From Sporosarcina oncorhynchi (GTDB taxonomy: Bacteria; Bacillota; Bacilli; Bacillales_A; Planococcaceae): DNA of 64,000 nucleotides. This document shows positions 9,075-16,752 of the stretch, piece after piece; the first letter of the stretch is position 1; the number at the start of each line of letters is the position of its first letter. The position numbers and the translations under genes are program-made. The DNA is taken from positions 802,001 to 866,000 of the forward strand of contig NZ_CP129118.1 in the NCBI RefSeq assembly GCF_033304615.1, given 5' to 3'. The notes beneath the pieces are model-generated. The model searched no databases. It had not been told where the DNA came from and saw only the letters and a program-made list of their open reading frames with translations.

Positions 9075-9478
9075 ATGACCTGACATTTAAAAAGACAAAT
9101 ACTGCTCTCACAGTATTGTTGACGAATGTGACGTTTGGAGTCTATGTTCCATATTGGTTTATCTCACGTAGAGATTCGATAAGCCAGCTAGGAAAAGAGG
9201 AAGTGAATTATAACTGGTTGAAATTCCTCTTCGTCTCATATGCGTTCCTTGCATTCTATTTTATAATAGGAGGCGCTTTCCTAACCGAGATGGGTACTGA
9301 TTTTGTCGATACCTTTAATATTATCATTACTTTCATCGGTCTTGGAATAACGTACTATTCTGTTTTCCGTGTTGCTGAGGCGATTGAAAGAATGACTGAG
9401 GACAAAGTTTTTAACCGGGTACTATTAATTTTATTTCATATTTGGTATTTGCAGTACAAAATCAATCGAATGGAATGA
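9071..9478 (+). CDS. DUF4234-like small membrane protein
   Basis: A 135-residue membrane protein with three or four helices. The N-terminal pattern (LTNVTFGVYVPYWFISRRDSI) matches what I recall of the DUF4234 family, where a TxGxYxxYW stretch precedes the first helix. The function of that family is unknown. It is translationally coupled to the preceding gene through ATGA and followed by the TadE-like gene, so it belongs to the same transcript. Confidence 0.65.
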   Translation: MNDLTFKKTNTALTVLLTNVTFGVYVPYWFISRRDSISQLGKEEVNYNWLKFLFVSYAFLAFYFIIGGAFLTEMGTDFVDTFNIIITFIGLGITYYSVFRVAEAIERMTEDKVFNRVLLILFHIWYLQYKINRME

Positions 9479-9487
9479 AAGAAAGGA

Positions 9488-9889
9488 GTGATTACGCTGA
9501 AGAAGTTCAAATTGATCAGGAATGAAAAGGGTTCCATGAGCATTGAATTTTTGGGGATTCTTCCTTTTTACTTTTTATTCTTTTTATTGCTATGGCAAGT
9601 TGTAGCATCAGGATATGCAGTGCTAAGTCTAAAGTCAGCTGCGAATGATGGTGCACAAGTATATGCACTGACAGGTAATTATAATGATGCAGTTGAAACT
9701 GTAAATGAATCGATCGGTAGTAGCAACTTAATCAGTAATGTTGCTGTCTCTGTTCCTCCTGCTGGAAATGGATTATTTGAATTGAGCATTTCAGCAAAAC
9801 ATCCTCTCGTATTCATTCCGGAAAAGTGGAAGTCGACGATGTCCGTACCAATCAGTTCAAAGGCTACAGGTAAGGTGATGTTAAATTGA
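9488..9889 (+). CDS. tadE: TadE-like pseudopilin
   Basis: A 130-133 residue single-pass protein with a prepilin-like N-terminus: a basic leader, then EKGSMSIEFLGILPFYFLFF, where Gly-Ser-Met-Ser-Ile-Glu places Glu at position 5 of the mature chain, and a long hydrophobic helix. This is the TadE arrangement (minor pseudopilin). The GTG at 9488 overlaps the AAAGGAG ribosome site, so the real start may be the in-frame CTG at 9497, which is correctly spaced but rare. The next gene overlaps by four bases. Confidence 0.75.
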   Translation: MITLKKFKLIRNEKGSMSIEFLGILPFYFLFFLLLWQVVASGYAVLSLKSAANDGAQVYALTGNYNDAVETVNESIGSSNLISNVAVSVPPAGNGLFELSISAKHPLVFIPEKWKSTMSVPISSKATGKVMLN

Positions 9890-10533
9890 AGTTGCTAACA
9901 AATGAAAAAGGAAGTGGCATGGTCTATAGTTTGTGGATCATGCTCGTTTCAATTGTCATCGTTGTCATCGTTGTGAATATTGGAAAAGTATATGCCGTTA
10001 AACAGCAAGCCGCCACAGCCACACAACAGGCGGCTTTAGCAGGCACTTCAGTATTGGTGAATGCAACAAAAAAAGGTATTGAAGCGTTTGATAGTCATGA
10101 AGAATCTGCGGAACAAAAAGAAGCTGATGATGGAAAATCTATAAGCGAGTTGGTAGAAGAAAAAACGCGAGCAAATCGACAAGCGGGTGAACCGAGGAGT
10201 AGTGCATATATTCATGCGTTAAATGAGGTATTACCTGAAAAAATTGCGGATTATAGTTTGTTGAACGAAATAATCTCACTACATGTCAACAGTGTTAGCT
10301 CTACATTCACAAGCACTATCAATAAAGTAGTTAGAGATAATAATGGAAATAAAGAACGTATTACTGTAACGTTAGCATTACCTGACTATAGAGTCGAAGT
10401 GAAAGCGGATGTTACGTATGATTCGATAACAGATAGTAACCAAACTTATATGGAGTCGATCACTAAAGACATTCCTCAAAAAGGATATGGGCCTTCTTTA
10501 ATTTATTTGAAAGGCATTACTATCGCCGATTGA
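9886..10533 (+). CDS. TadE/TadG-like pseudopilin
   Basis: A 215-residue protein starting with TTG that overlaps the previous stop. The N-terminus reads NEKGSGMVYSLWIMLVSIVIVVIVVNIG, a short leader and one membrane helix, followed by a helix rich in Gln and Ala (KQQAATATQQAALAG) that resembles the extracytoplasmic stalk of TadE/TadG-type proteins. The rest is a soluble domain of about 150 residues. The typical pseudopilin Glu5 is absent (the residues after Gly are SGMVYS), so cleavage may not occur. Confidence 0.65.
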   Translation: MKLLTNEKGSGMVYSLWIMLVSIVIVVIVVNIGKVYAVKQQAATATQQAALAGTSVLVNATKKGIEAFDSHEESAEQKEADDGKSISELVEEKTRANRQAGEPRSSAYIHALNEVLPEKIADYSLLNEIISLHVNSVSSTFTSTINKVVRDNNGNKERITVTLALPDYRVEVKADVTYDSITDSNQTYMESITKDIPQKGYGPSLIYLKGITIAD

Positions 10534-10565
10534 AGAATTAAGAAGAAAATTAGGGGGATTTCGAT

Positions 10566-11162
10566 ATGATTTCAGAGCCCGTCAAGAAGGAAGAAGTTGC
10601 GGAAAAGAGAATCGGATTTACAGTAGTATTGCATGTCTTCATGATTGTCGTTGCGAGTGCCTACCCAGAAGGGGAATTTTTTTTATGGCTAACAATCGGC
10701 TTAGTAGCTGAAGCGCTTATTGTTTTTCGTATACTTTTATTGTGGAAGCGCTATAAACACTATACGAAAAGATATTACACACTCCAAGTATATTGGATGT
10801 TAACAGGTGCTGCTATTTATGCAGTTATACCTTTTGTGAGAGTTACTTATAGTACTGCTTATTTTGCTATTATGCTAGTTGGTACATTGTTGCTATTTTT
10901 ATTAGGATATAGTAGTAGATCGTGGCTGGCAAAAGTATTCCTTAATCCTAAGAAGATCAATTTACTGAGGATGTTGCCCATCGTTCTATTTGTGATTATC
11001 ATGATTGGCCTTTTCACAATGGCAGTCCTCCAGGTAAAAGAGATGCATCCGAATGTTGGGCTTAGCGTATTTCTGTATATGTTAGGCGCATTTTTATTAT
11101 TCGTGGCCGGTCCGTTTTCAATGACAGAGGAGCGTTTGGAAGAACTTAAAAATGCAGATTGA
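10566..11162 (+). CDS. Polytopic membrane protein, unknown function
   Basis: A 198-residue membrane protein with about five or six helices. It has an acidic-basic N-terminal tail (SEPVKKEEVAEKR). The ATG follows AGGGGGATTT with good spacing. There is no recognisable domain. Its 3' end overlaps the next small gene by 11 bases. It has the same size as the protein at 7478, but I see no obvious alignment in the N-terminal part. Confidence 0.65.
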   Translation: MISEPVKKEEVAEKRIGFTVVLHVFMIVVASAYPEGEFFLWLTIGLVAEALIVFRILLLWKRYKHYTKRYYTLQVYWMLTGAAIYAVIPFVRVTYSTAYFAIMLVGTLLLFLLGYSSRSWLAKVFLNPKKINLLRMLPIVLFVIIMIGLFTMAVLQVKEMHPNVGLSVFLYMLGAFLLFVAGPFSMTEERLEELKNAD

Positions 11163-11418
11163 TCGAATTGAGTGGCGTTTCTTTTTCAAAAGTCGAAAGT
11201 GGTTCACCTATGTCTATTATCCAATCCCGGCAGTGCTCACATTTTTTGGATTCAATGGGAATCATATTGTCATGAGGTATTTTTTTGAAAGATTTGGAGA
11301 TGCTATAATGTTTCCTTATATGTCTATCATCATATACATCTTCTCATGCTGGTTGTTGTTCCTATTCAGTTCACTGGCCTATAAATCGCATGTAAAGGAA
11401 GGATTTCTAGAGAAGTGA
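11152..11418 (+). CDS. Truncated paralogue of the 7478 membrane protein
   Basis: An 88-residue protein. From residue 17 (WFTYVYYPIP) to the end (HVKEGFLEK) it aligns without gaps to the C-terminal 72 residues of the protein at 7478-8074, with SCWLLFL and MFPY identical. The N-terminal half of the longer paralogue is missing. Whether it is a functional short subunit or a decayed duplicate cannot be decided, but the frame is intact and the conserved ends suggest selection. It is the last gene of the Tad-locus transcript. Confidence 0.65.
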   Translation: MQIDRIEWRFFFKSRKWFTYVYYPIPAVLTFFGFNGNHIVMRYFFERFGDAIMFPYMSIIIYIFSCWLLFLFSSLAYKSHVKEGFLEK

Positions 11419-11445
11419 TAAGGAAAGGAACTTCAAATGCAAACG

Positions 11446-11474
11446 AATGCCGCTGGATTAACTCCGACGGCATT
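11446..11474. terminator. Hairpin between convergent Tad locus and lipoprotein gene
   Basis: AATGCCG at 11446-11452 pairs with CGGCATT at 11468-11474 across a 15-base loop, followed on the plus strand by TTCTTGTGTTT. It sits between convergent genes. The stem is short, so the assignment as a bidirectional terminator is moderate. Confidence 0.45.
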
Positions 11475-11482
11475 TCTTGTGT

Positions 11483-12388
11483 TTACTCTCTAACCGGCAC
11501 ATAAATTCCACTATCTACTGCATGCTTAAAGTTTCCGTCTACAGGAATGAGCAGGAATTCCGATTGTTCCGCTCCACTCTCTTCACTTCGATAAATGAGC
11601 AAGTGGTCGTTGTCCTCCATATGGAACAGCTCTGTATCGGAGTTACTATCTTTGTAGTGCTCACCGGGGAATGCTTTTGTGATTTTTGCCAGATCTTCTT
11701 TATCTGCCTCAACAGTCATTGCATACAGTTTGTGTTGATAGTAGGTGATTTGCATCCCGTCTTCCGCGTATGTATGCACCGTTTCATCTAGCAAATGGAC
11801 GTCGTCTGCAGTAGAGTTATCGGGATCCGGATTTCCCCAGAATGCTTTTGTCGTTGCTGGCGTATCGGCAAACGTCAAGCCATTTATATAAATCTTCCCG
11901 TCATTTATACTAAAAAGTTCTGGTTTTTCGGCAGCAATCTTTTTGTATACGCCAGATAAATTCAGGTTCTTATCACACTCTGTTCCGTTCAGCTCGACAG
12001 TCACCTCAGAACCGTTCAAACTCAACTCACCAGCACAATCCTTATCCGTTACCGTAATAGCCGCTAGATCGTTCTCAGCAGTTCCTTTTCCCTCGAATTT
12101 CTCTTCAGCAAGCAATGTATTTTCCCAATCTTTCTTCTCTGCGCTAAGTAAAACGGTGAATTCAGCTTCTTGCTGGTCAAATATCGTTAAAGTTCCTTCG
12201 ATTTCATCGTCAATGAAAACATAGTTGCCTTCCCAATCGGTGTATTCCACTTGAGCATTATCCGATTCCTCAACTTCCGTTGTTTCTATAGGTTTCTCCG
12301 TAGTCACATCAGCTTCTTTCGTATTTTCGGAACATCCTCCTACAAGCAAAACAAGTGTAAATAATGATGCTGCGATTCTTTTATTCAT
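11483..12388 (-). CDS. Lipoprotein of unknown function
   Basis: A 301-residue exported lipoprotein with lipobox VGGC (Cys19), an acidic Thr/Glu linker and a beta-rich body (about residues 45-150) that contains two Cys (DKDCAG, GTECDK). The C-terminal half (about 165-301) looks like a separate domain. The ribosome site GAGGG lies 7-8 bases upstream of the ATG. An insertion sequence lies only 23 bases upstream of the start codon, so its original promoter has been separated from the gene; expression now depends on readthrough or a promoter within the element. The function is not recognised. Confidence 0.75.
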   Translation of the reverse strand: MNKRIAASLFTLVLLVGGCSENTKEADVTTEKPIETTEVEESDNAQVEYTDWEGNYVFIDDEIEGTLTIFDQQEAEFTVLLSAEKKDWENTLLAEEKFEGKGTAENDLAAITVTDKDCAGELSLNGSEVTVELNGTECDKNLNLSGVYKKIAAEKPELFSINDGKIYINGLTFADTPATTKAFWGNPDPDNSTADDVHLLDETVHTYAEDGMQITYYQHKLYAMTVEADKEDLAKITKAFPGEHYKDSNSDTELFHMEDNDHLLIYRSEESGAEQSEFLLIPVDGNFKHAVDSGIYVPVRE

Positions 12389-12403
12389 AAATATACCCTC
12401 TTT

Positions 12404-12411
12404 TCTATTGA
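12404..12411 (+). repeat. Target-site duplication, left copy
   Basis: TCTATTGA here is repeated exactly at 14252-14259, bracketing the insertion sequence. An 8-bp duplication is the length expected for IS6-family transposition. Confidence 0.85.
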
Positions 12412-12480
12412 GTTATTGTCAAAACTTCTATAGTAAAAAGCTAATAAATCCTTATAGATTATGGGTTTCAATAAAAAAAA

Positions 12481-12554
12481 CTTGCCACCCCCTAAATTCT
12501 ACGGATAATTGAGGTTACCAGACACCCAACATCCAGAATAGGAAGTGACAAGTT
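12481..12554 (+). promoter_or_regulatory. Inverted repeat that can mask the transposase ribosome site
   Basis: CTTGCCAC at 12481-12488 is complementary, with one G-U pair, to GTGACAAG at 12545-12552, extending to AACTTG/AAGTT. The downstream arm lies directly on the transposase TTG start and next to its AGGAAG site. Such structures are known in other insertion sequences to block translation of transcripts that enter from outside; that role here is inferred. Confidence 0.5.
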
Positions 12555-13989
12555 GTACCCTCAATTATTAGCTTATTTACTTCAATATATCAAGTACCAG
12601 CACACAATTATTATTACGTTACTTACGGTAGTGCTTGGAAAGGCCGTCGGGAGTGTGCGGCCCGATGAGCCTGTAGACAAGCCTTATCGAAAACTTCAGA
12701 TTGATGAGCTTCCCGTTCTGGAGAAACTCGAGAAGCTGTCCTTTCAGGACTTATTGGATGATTATTTTAAAGCCCATGGGAAGTCTCTAAAACCCGTCCA
12801 GCGACGAAAGAATGCCAAATCGAGCGTTCCTGAAAAGCTGTGCTGTCCGCGGTGTAGTGCTCCATCCAGCTACCTGTATGCGAACAACGGAGACAAAGGG
12901 CAATTCCAATGTAAAGTCTGCGGATGCCTCTTTAATAAACAAAGCCGGTATCTGAAGGAAGCCATCCTCAAATGTCCCCACTGCTTAAAAACACTTGAAA
13001 AAGTAAAAGAACGAAAGGACTTCGACGTTTTCAAATGTAAGAACAATGACTGTTCCTATTACCAAAAGAAGTTGCGCCAAATGACACAAGCAGAAAAGAA
13101 ACGATTCAAGGAAGATCCCCAGGCCTTCAAAGTTCGGTATATTTACCGTCAGTTTCAATTCGATTTCAAACCGATGGCAGATGCGTCCCCGGTTCAACCT
13201 AAGGTGGATCTCTCCAGGATCTATGTGTCTTCACACACACTCGGGCTCATTCTTACGTACCACGTAAACTATGGCATCTCCGCACGGAAGACCGCAGCGC
13301 TGATGAGAGACGTTCATAACGTGCATATTTCTCATCAAAGTGTGCTGAACTACATGAACAGTGTTGCGTTGACGGTGAAGCCTTTTGTGGATAATTTCCC
13401 GTACGAGTTGTCTGATCAGTTCTGTGGGGATGAAACCTACATCCGTGTAAACGGGCGCTGGCATTACATCTTCTTCTTTTTCGATGCCGCTAAGAAGGTC
13501 ATCCTGTCCTATCGGACTTCACCGAATCGGGACACCTTTTCAGCGATTCGCGCCCTGGATGATATGTTCAGGAAGATGAAGACCATTCCAGAGAACTTGA
13601 ACATCGTGGTGGACGGAAACCCTATCTACCTGTTGGCCCAACAATTCTTTGCGCAACACGATATCCATTTTGATGTGACACGTGTAATCGGGCTGACAAA
13701 CGAAGACCCTGTGTCAACTGAATATCGTCCATTGAAGCAAATCATCGAGCGTTTGAACCGGACATTTAAAGGGAACTACCGCGCCACCCATGGCTTTGGT
13801 TCCGAAGATGGATCGGTTTCTCACGTGACGCTGTTTGTCGCGTACTTCAACTTTCTCCGTCCTCATTCATCCTTGGAAGGCCGGGTACCTGTGATTGTCC
13901 CAGAATTGAAGGAAATGCCTCACATGCCCGCTCGATGGACGAAACTGATTGAACTATCGCAACAGTGGCTGACCGAGAATGCCAGCTGA
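12553..13989 (+). CDS. DDE transposase with N-terminal zinc ribbons
   Basis: A 478-residue transposase. The N-terminal third has three cysteine pairs (CPRCSAP, CKVCGC, CPHC, then CKNNDC) forming zinc ribbons. A helix-turn-helix-like stretch (YGISARKTAALMRDVHNVHISHQ) precedes the catalytic core. The DDE residues are probably Asp in GDETY (near residue 297), Asp in VVDGN, and Glu in QIIERLNRTFK; the DETYIRVNGRWHYIFF stretch is typical of the IS6/IS240 DDE domain. It starts with TTG, after AGGAAG. The frame is intact. It is the only gene of the element. A close search against ISfinder would settle the subgroup. Confidence 0.9.
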   Translation: MYPQLLAYLLQYIKYQHTIIITLLTVVLGKAVGSVRPDEPVDKPYRKLQIDELPVLEKLEKLSFQDLLDDYFKAHGKSLKPVQRRKNAKSSVPEKLCCPRCSAPSSYLYANNGDKGQFQCKVCGCLFNKQSRYLKEAILKCPHCLKTLEKVKERKDFDVFKCKNNDCSYYQKKLRQMTQAEKKRFKEDPQAFKVRYIYRQFQFDFKPMADASPVQPKVDLSRIYVSSHTLGLILTYHVNYGISARKTAALMRDVHNVHISHQSVLNYMNSVALTVKPFVDNFPYELSDQFCGDETYIRVNGRWHYIFFFFDAAKKVILSYRTSPNRDTFSAIRALDDMFRKMKTIPENLNIVVDGNPIYLLAQQFFAQHDIHFDVTRVIGLTNEDPVSTEYRPLKQIIERLNRTFKGNYRATHGFGSEDGSVSHVTLFVAYFNFLRPHSSLEGRVPVIVPELKEMPHMPARWTKLIELSQQWLTENAS

Positions 13990-14046
13990 CTTTTTGTTTA
14001 GCTGAGCTTTTGGGAACATCGTGAATCGAGCAATCGGCGAAGCGAA

Positions 14047-14174
14047 CTCTTGACAAACCGAACGGAGAAAAAGGTTAAAATTGGTTAAAGTCAAGGGCTA
14101 TTTGTCATGTCTTCTTTTTGTCCCCTTCGCCCTTGGTGCACACTACGCAACCTTTTTCGACTGTTTGTCAAGAG
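14047..14174. repeat. Nested inverted repeat in the IS tail
   Basis: CTCTTGACAAAC at 14047-14058 and AAAAAGGTT to 14076 pair with 14149-14174 (AACCTTTTTC, then GTTTGTCAAGAG). Inside, CAAGGGC at 14092-14098 pairs with GCCCTTG at 14129-14135. The whole can fold into a long stem of about 128 bases. It is noncoding and lies between the transposase stop and the right end of the element. Confidence 0.75.
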
Positions 14175-14251
14175 CGATTGCGGTACATGGCCGACGACTT
14201 ACTGTAGTGCGAGTCGCGAATTTGAGTTTTCATAGAAATTTTGACACTACC

Positions 14252-14259
14252 TCTATTGA
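14252..14259 (+). repeat. Target-site duplication, right copy
   Basis: TCTATTGA, identical to 12404-12411, directly follows the right inverted repeat of the element. Joining the two copies restores the pre-insertion sequence upstream of the lipoprotein gene. Confidence 0.85.
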
Positions 14260-14324
14260 ATACATGACTCTCTTATCAATGGTACGAAAGATTCTATGAA
14301 ATTGTTTCAAAAAGCGTCATCAAT

Positions 14325-14353
14325 AGAAAAAATCCCATTGGACAATTGGGATT
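14325..14353 (-). terminator. Rho-independent terminator of the LCP gene
   Basis: On the minus strand AATCCCA (14347-14353) pairs with TGGGATT (14331-14337) and is followed by TTTTTTC. It lies 15 bases after the stop of the LCP gene. Confidence 0.75.
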
Positions 14354-14368
14354 AATAAATGATTACAG

Positions 14369-15301
14369 TCATTCAGTCTTCAGGTGAGTTTGTAGTTCTT
14401 TTTGAATAGCCTGCAGCTCTTCGGTGTCCATTTCAAAATACCAGACACCGTCCTTCCATAATCCATGGCCCGCATTTATGGGAATTTGCTCAATCGATTT
14501 GATAGCATCCCGGTAATTTTTCTGCACGTCGATCATTTCGTCAACAGTCATATTCGTGCGAATGTTTTTGCCTAATGTGCTGAAAATACGTTTGAATTTC
14601 ACTAGCCCTTGGATGGAGGCGCCTTTTTGGAGAATGCCTTGTACAACTTGCTTTTGGCGGTCCTGCCTTCCGAAATCGCCTCGTGGATCCTCTTTTCGCA
14701 TACGCACAAATGTCAGTGCCTCATCACCAGTAAGTGAAATATCCCCTGTAGCAAATGAGTAATCATCTACGTTGAAATCGAAAGGGTTATAGACAGTTAC
14801 ACCGCCAAGCACATCAATGATTTCTTTGAAACTTTCCATATTTACTTGGACGACATAGTCAATTGGGATATCGAGAAAATGTTCCACACTTGCAAGGGAC
14901 ATGTCAATTCCACCGAAAGCATACGCATGATTCAATTTGTCGACTCTATCCTTACCAACAATTTCACTTCGTGTATCACGGGGGATACTCAGCATCTTTG
15001 TTGTTTGCAAAGTGTGATTTACAGCGAGGACAATCATTGTGTCTGACCTGCCTACATCCCCTTCGCGTTCATCGACGCCAAGAACAAGAACGGAAAAGGG
15101 ATCTTTGTCGATAAATGTAATCGGATCTTCCCGCTTTTCGGAAATTGTCCGCTCCATTGGCTCGTGAATCTCTTTCGCGGTCTCTGTCAGTTCATTCACA
15201 AAAAACAGGGCATAGACCACTAGTGTGAGCAAAAGAATACCCGTGATTCCCCCAGCCCACAACATAAATTTTTTATAGGGTTTCTTCGTAGGTTCCGTCA
15301 T
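14369..15301 (-). CDS. LytR-CpsA-Psr (LCP) family cell-wall polymer ligase
   Basis: LCP proteins transfer lipid-linked anionic polymers to peptidoglycan outside the membrane. The protein has 310 residues. One N-terminal membrane helix (about 13-35) is followed by an extracytoplasmic LCP domain: FSVLVLGVDERE, GRSDTMIVLAVN, SIPRDTR with the conserved Arg/Asp pair, KLNHAYAFGG and LTGDEALTFVRMR. The size fits the TagU/LytR group. The ribosome site AGGAGAG lies eight bases before the ATG. In an SLH-rich strain it may attach the secondary cell-wall polymer that SLH domains bind, which is an inference from context. Confidence 0.92.
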   Translation of the reverse strand: MTEPTKKPYKKFMLWAGGITGILLLTLVVYALFFVNELTETAKEIHEPMERTISEKREDPITFIDKDPFSVLVLGVDEREGDVGRSDTMIVLAVNHTLQTTKMLSIPRDTRSEIVGKDRVDKLNHAYAFGGIDMSLASVEHFLDIPIDYVVQVNMESFKEIIDVLGGVTVYNPFDFNVDDYSFATGDISLTGDEALTFVRMRKEDPRGDFGRQDRQKQVVQGILQKGASIQGLVKFKRIFSTLGKNIRTNMTVDEMIDVQKNYRDAIKSIEQIPINAGHGLWKDGVWYFEMDTEELQAIQKELQTHLKTE

Positions 15302-15472
15302 CTATACTCTCCTGAAAAGTACTTGGCACACAACTCTCTTCCTAGTAGCAGTTTACGCAAATGGACAATCGATTAGACGTGGCAGGACTTGATGTATGTG
15401 AAGAATAGCTATGAAAAATTGTAGTCGATTGTGCAAAGCAGGCAGCAAAATTCAGCAATTTAAATAAAAGAA

Positions 15473-15505
15473 GCCCGCATTCGCCATGTTATGCGAAGTG
15501 CGGGC
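15473..15505 (-). terminator. Terminator of the polysaccharide deacetylase gene
   Basis: GCCCGCATTCGC and GCGAAGTGCGGGC form a 12-bp stem with one mismatch. On the minus strand the hairpin is followed by TTCTTTTATTT. It starts seven bases after the gene's stop. Confidence 0.85.
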
Positions 15506-15511
15506 AACTCT

Positions 15512-16666
15512 TTACATGCCATTCAATTTATTGGCGAAATCTTGCACCGTCATATCGGAATGGACACGTTGACGATTCAAATCAAGCAAATGATCTCCTT
15601 GATGGACATTGCCTTCATTAATCGTGAAGGCAATGGAAATATCCGTGTCTTGCAACGCTAACAATGTTTGGGGTCCATACTTGCCATATGGATAGGCAAG
15701 AGCTGTAACTTTATGGCCGTTTCCAATGATTTTTTCTATCTGTTCACTAGCTTCTTCTAAATCGGATGCAATGGAAAAACGCGATTCCGATTGCAAATAG
15801 CTTAACCCAGTCATGCTGTTGAACATATGGTAGGCATGCGTATGATTCTGATAGGAGAAGACATCAGCTGTTTCTGAAATATGCTCAGAAGATACCATTC
15901 CGGGTCGGTCAATCCTACTAGTAATTAGGAAAGATGTCGCCTTGAAACCATGCCTTTTCAAAATAGGATAAGCTAAATCGATTGTGGAATCGTATCCATC
16001 ATCAAATGTAATTAAGACAGACTTTTTAGGAAGCTTTAACTTACCGTCCACCCATAATTCCATTTGACGCGGAGTGATCGTTGTCCAACCATTCTTTTTC
16101 AAATAAGCCATCTGTTCAGCAAATTTGTCTACTTCTAATACAGAGACATTGTCGCCAACTTTTGTTTTGACGAGATCATGATACATGAGAACTGGGATGC
16201 CGGCATCGACAATAATATCTTTTTTATTAACATAAGCGGTCTTACCGCCAAAATTGATGGGATAAAAGCCTCGTTGCTCACGTTGCATATGGATTGTTAA
16301 GTTCGGTTGAATATGACCAATTTCTTTACCCGCATTCGGCGTATTATAAATTTTCACTGGCTTTTTCGTTTCAGCTTTGACAGGATAAGCGCCTTTGAAA
16401 GATCCAAAGCTGCTTTTTACCGTTTTCGCGCGTTGCTTGGAGAACTTAACATCTTCTCCTGCGATGACAGTATGATAAAATTTACCGGATTCCTTTGTGA
16501 TGGAAGCTGTTGTCCCTTTCGAAAAAACCGCCACTTTATCCGCTTTATAAAATACTGGCGTTGTTTCTGTGATTTTTACAGTCGGAACGACAGCTGCATC
16601 GGATGTTGTTGGCATTGGAGCGAACACGAGCAATAGTAGCAATGTATAGATAACAAACCTTTTCAA
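15512..16666 (-). CDS. Secreted polysaccharide deacetylase (NodB/CE4 family)
   Basis: A 384-residue exported protein. A signal peptide is followed by an SH3-like beta region (about residues 25-155), then a CE4 deacetylase domain: GIPVLMYHDL, the metal-binding motif TFDDGYDST, ILKRHGFKATSFLI and LAYPYGKYG. The classical second metal motif HSxxH appears as QNHTHAYHM. CE4 enzymes remove N-acetyl groups from peptidoglycan or surface polysaccharide. The ATG at 16672 overlaps AAAGGGG, so I prefer the TTG two codons later (16666), which is correctly spaced. It lies between the LCP and SLH genes, consistent with cell-wall modification. Confidence 0.88.
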   Translation of the reverse strand: MKRFVIYTLLLLLVFAPMPTTSDAAVVPTVKITETTPVFYKADKVAVFSKGTTASITKESGKFYHTVIAGEDVKFSKQRAKTVKSSFGSFKGAYPVKAETKKPVKIYNTPNAGKEIGHIQPNLTIHMQREQRGFYPINFGGKTAYVNKKDIIVDAGIPVLMYHDLVKTKVGDNVSVLEVDKFAEQMAYLKKNGWTTITPRQMELWVDGKLKLPKKSVLITFDDGYDSTIDLAYPILKRHGFKATSFLITSRIDRPGMVSSEHISETADVFSYQNHTHAYHMFNSMTGLSYLQSESRFSIASDLEEASEQIEKIIGNGHKVTALAYPYGKYGPQTLLALQDTDISIAFTINEGNVHQGDHLLDLNRQRVHSDMTVQDFANKLNGM

Positions 16667-16707
16667 AACCATTTCCCCTTTGATGCATTCAGTTGAATGT
16701 CTCGATG

Positions 16708-16744
16708 AAGCCTTTGGAGATTATCTTCATATCTCCAAAGGCTT
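16708..16744. terminator. Perfect 14-bp hairpin between the deacetylase and SLH-vWA genes
   Basis: AAGCCTTTGGAGAT at 16708-16721 is exactly complementary to ATCTCCAAAGGCTT at 16731-16744. The T-rich run (TTCTTTTTTTATTT) follows it on the plus strand, whereas the gene it follows (16753-19053) is on the minus strand, so the orientation is opposite to the expected one. It may still act as a terminator or as an mRNA 3'-end stabiliser. Confidence 0.5.
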
Positions 16745-16752
16745 TTCTTTTT

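Larger units (their letters stand above)
12412..14251 (+). mobile_element. Insertion sequence, 1840 bp, IS6/IS240-like, with 8-bp target duplication
   Basis: The element is bounded by TCTATTGA direct repeats. Its left end GTTATTGTCAAAACTTCTAT and the reverse complement of its right end, GGTAGTGTCAAAATTTCTAT, match at 17 of 20 positions. One transposase gene occupies 12553-13989. The 262 bases after that gene carry no gene; they hold a nested inverted repeat. Intact ends, an intact frame and a perfect duplication indicate a recent insertion. Assignment to IS6/IS240 rests on the DDE domain and the 8-bp duplication; the zinc-ribbon N-terminus makes it longer (478 residues) than classical IS6 transposases. 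Confidence 0.88.

Noticed and set aside
11152..11418. Frameshifted pseudogene of the 7478 family
   Set aside because: The frame is intact, the start overlaps the preceding gene in the way other genes here do, and the conserved C-terminus ends at the same residue as the paralogue. A short functional gene is as likely.
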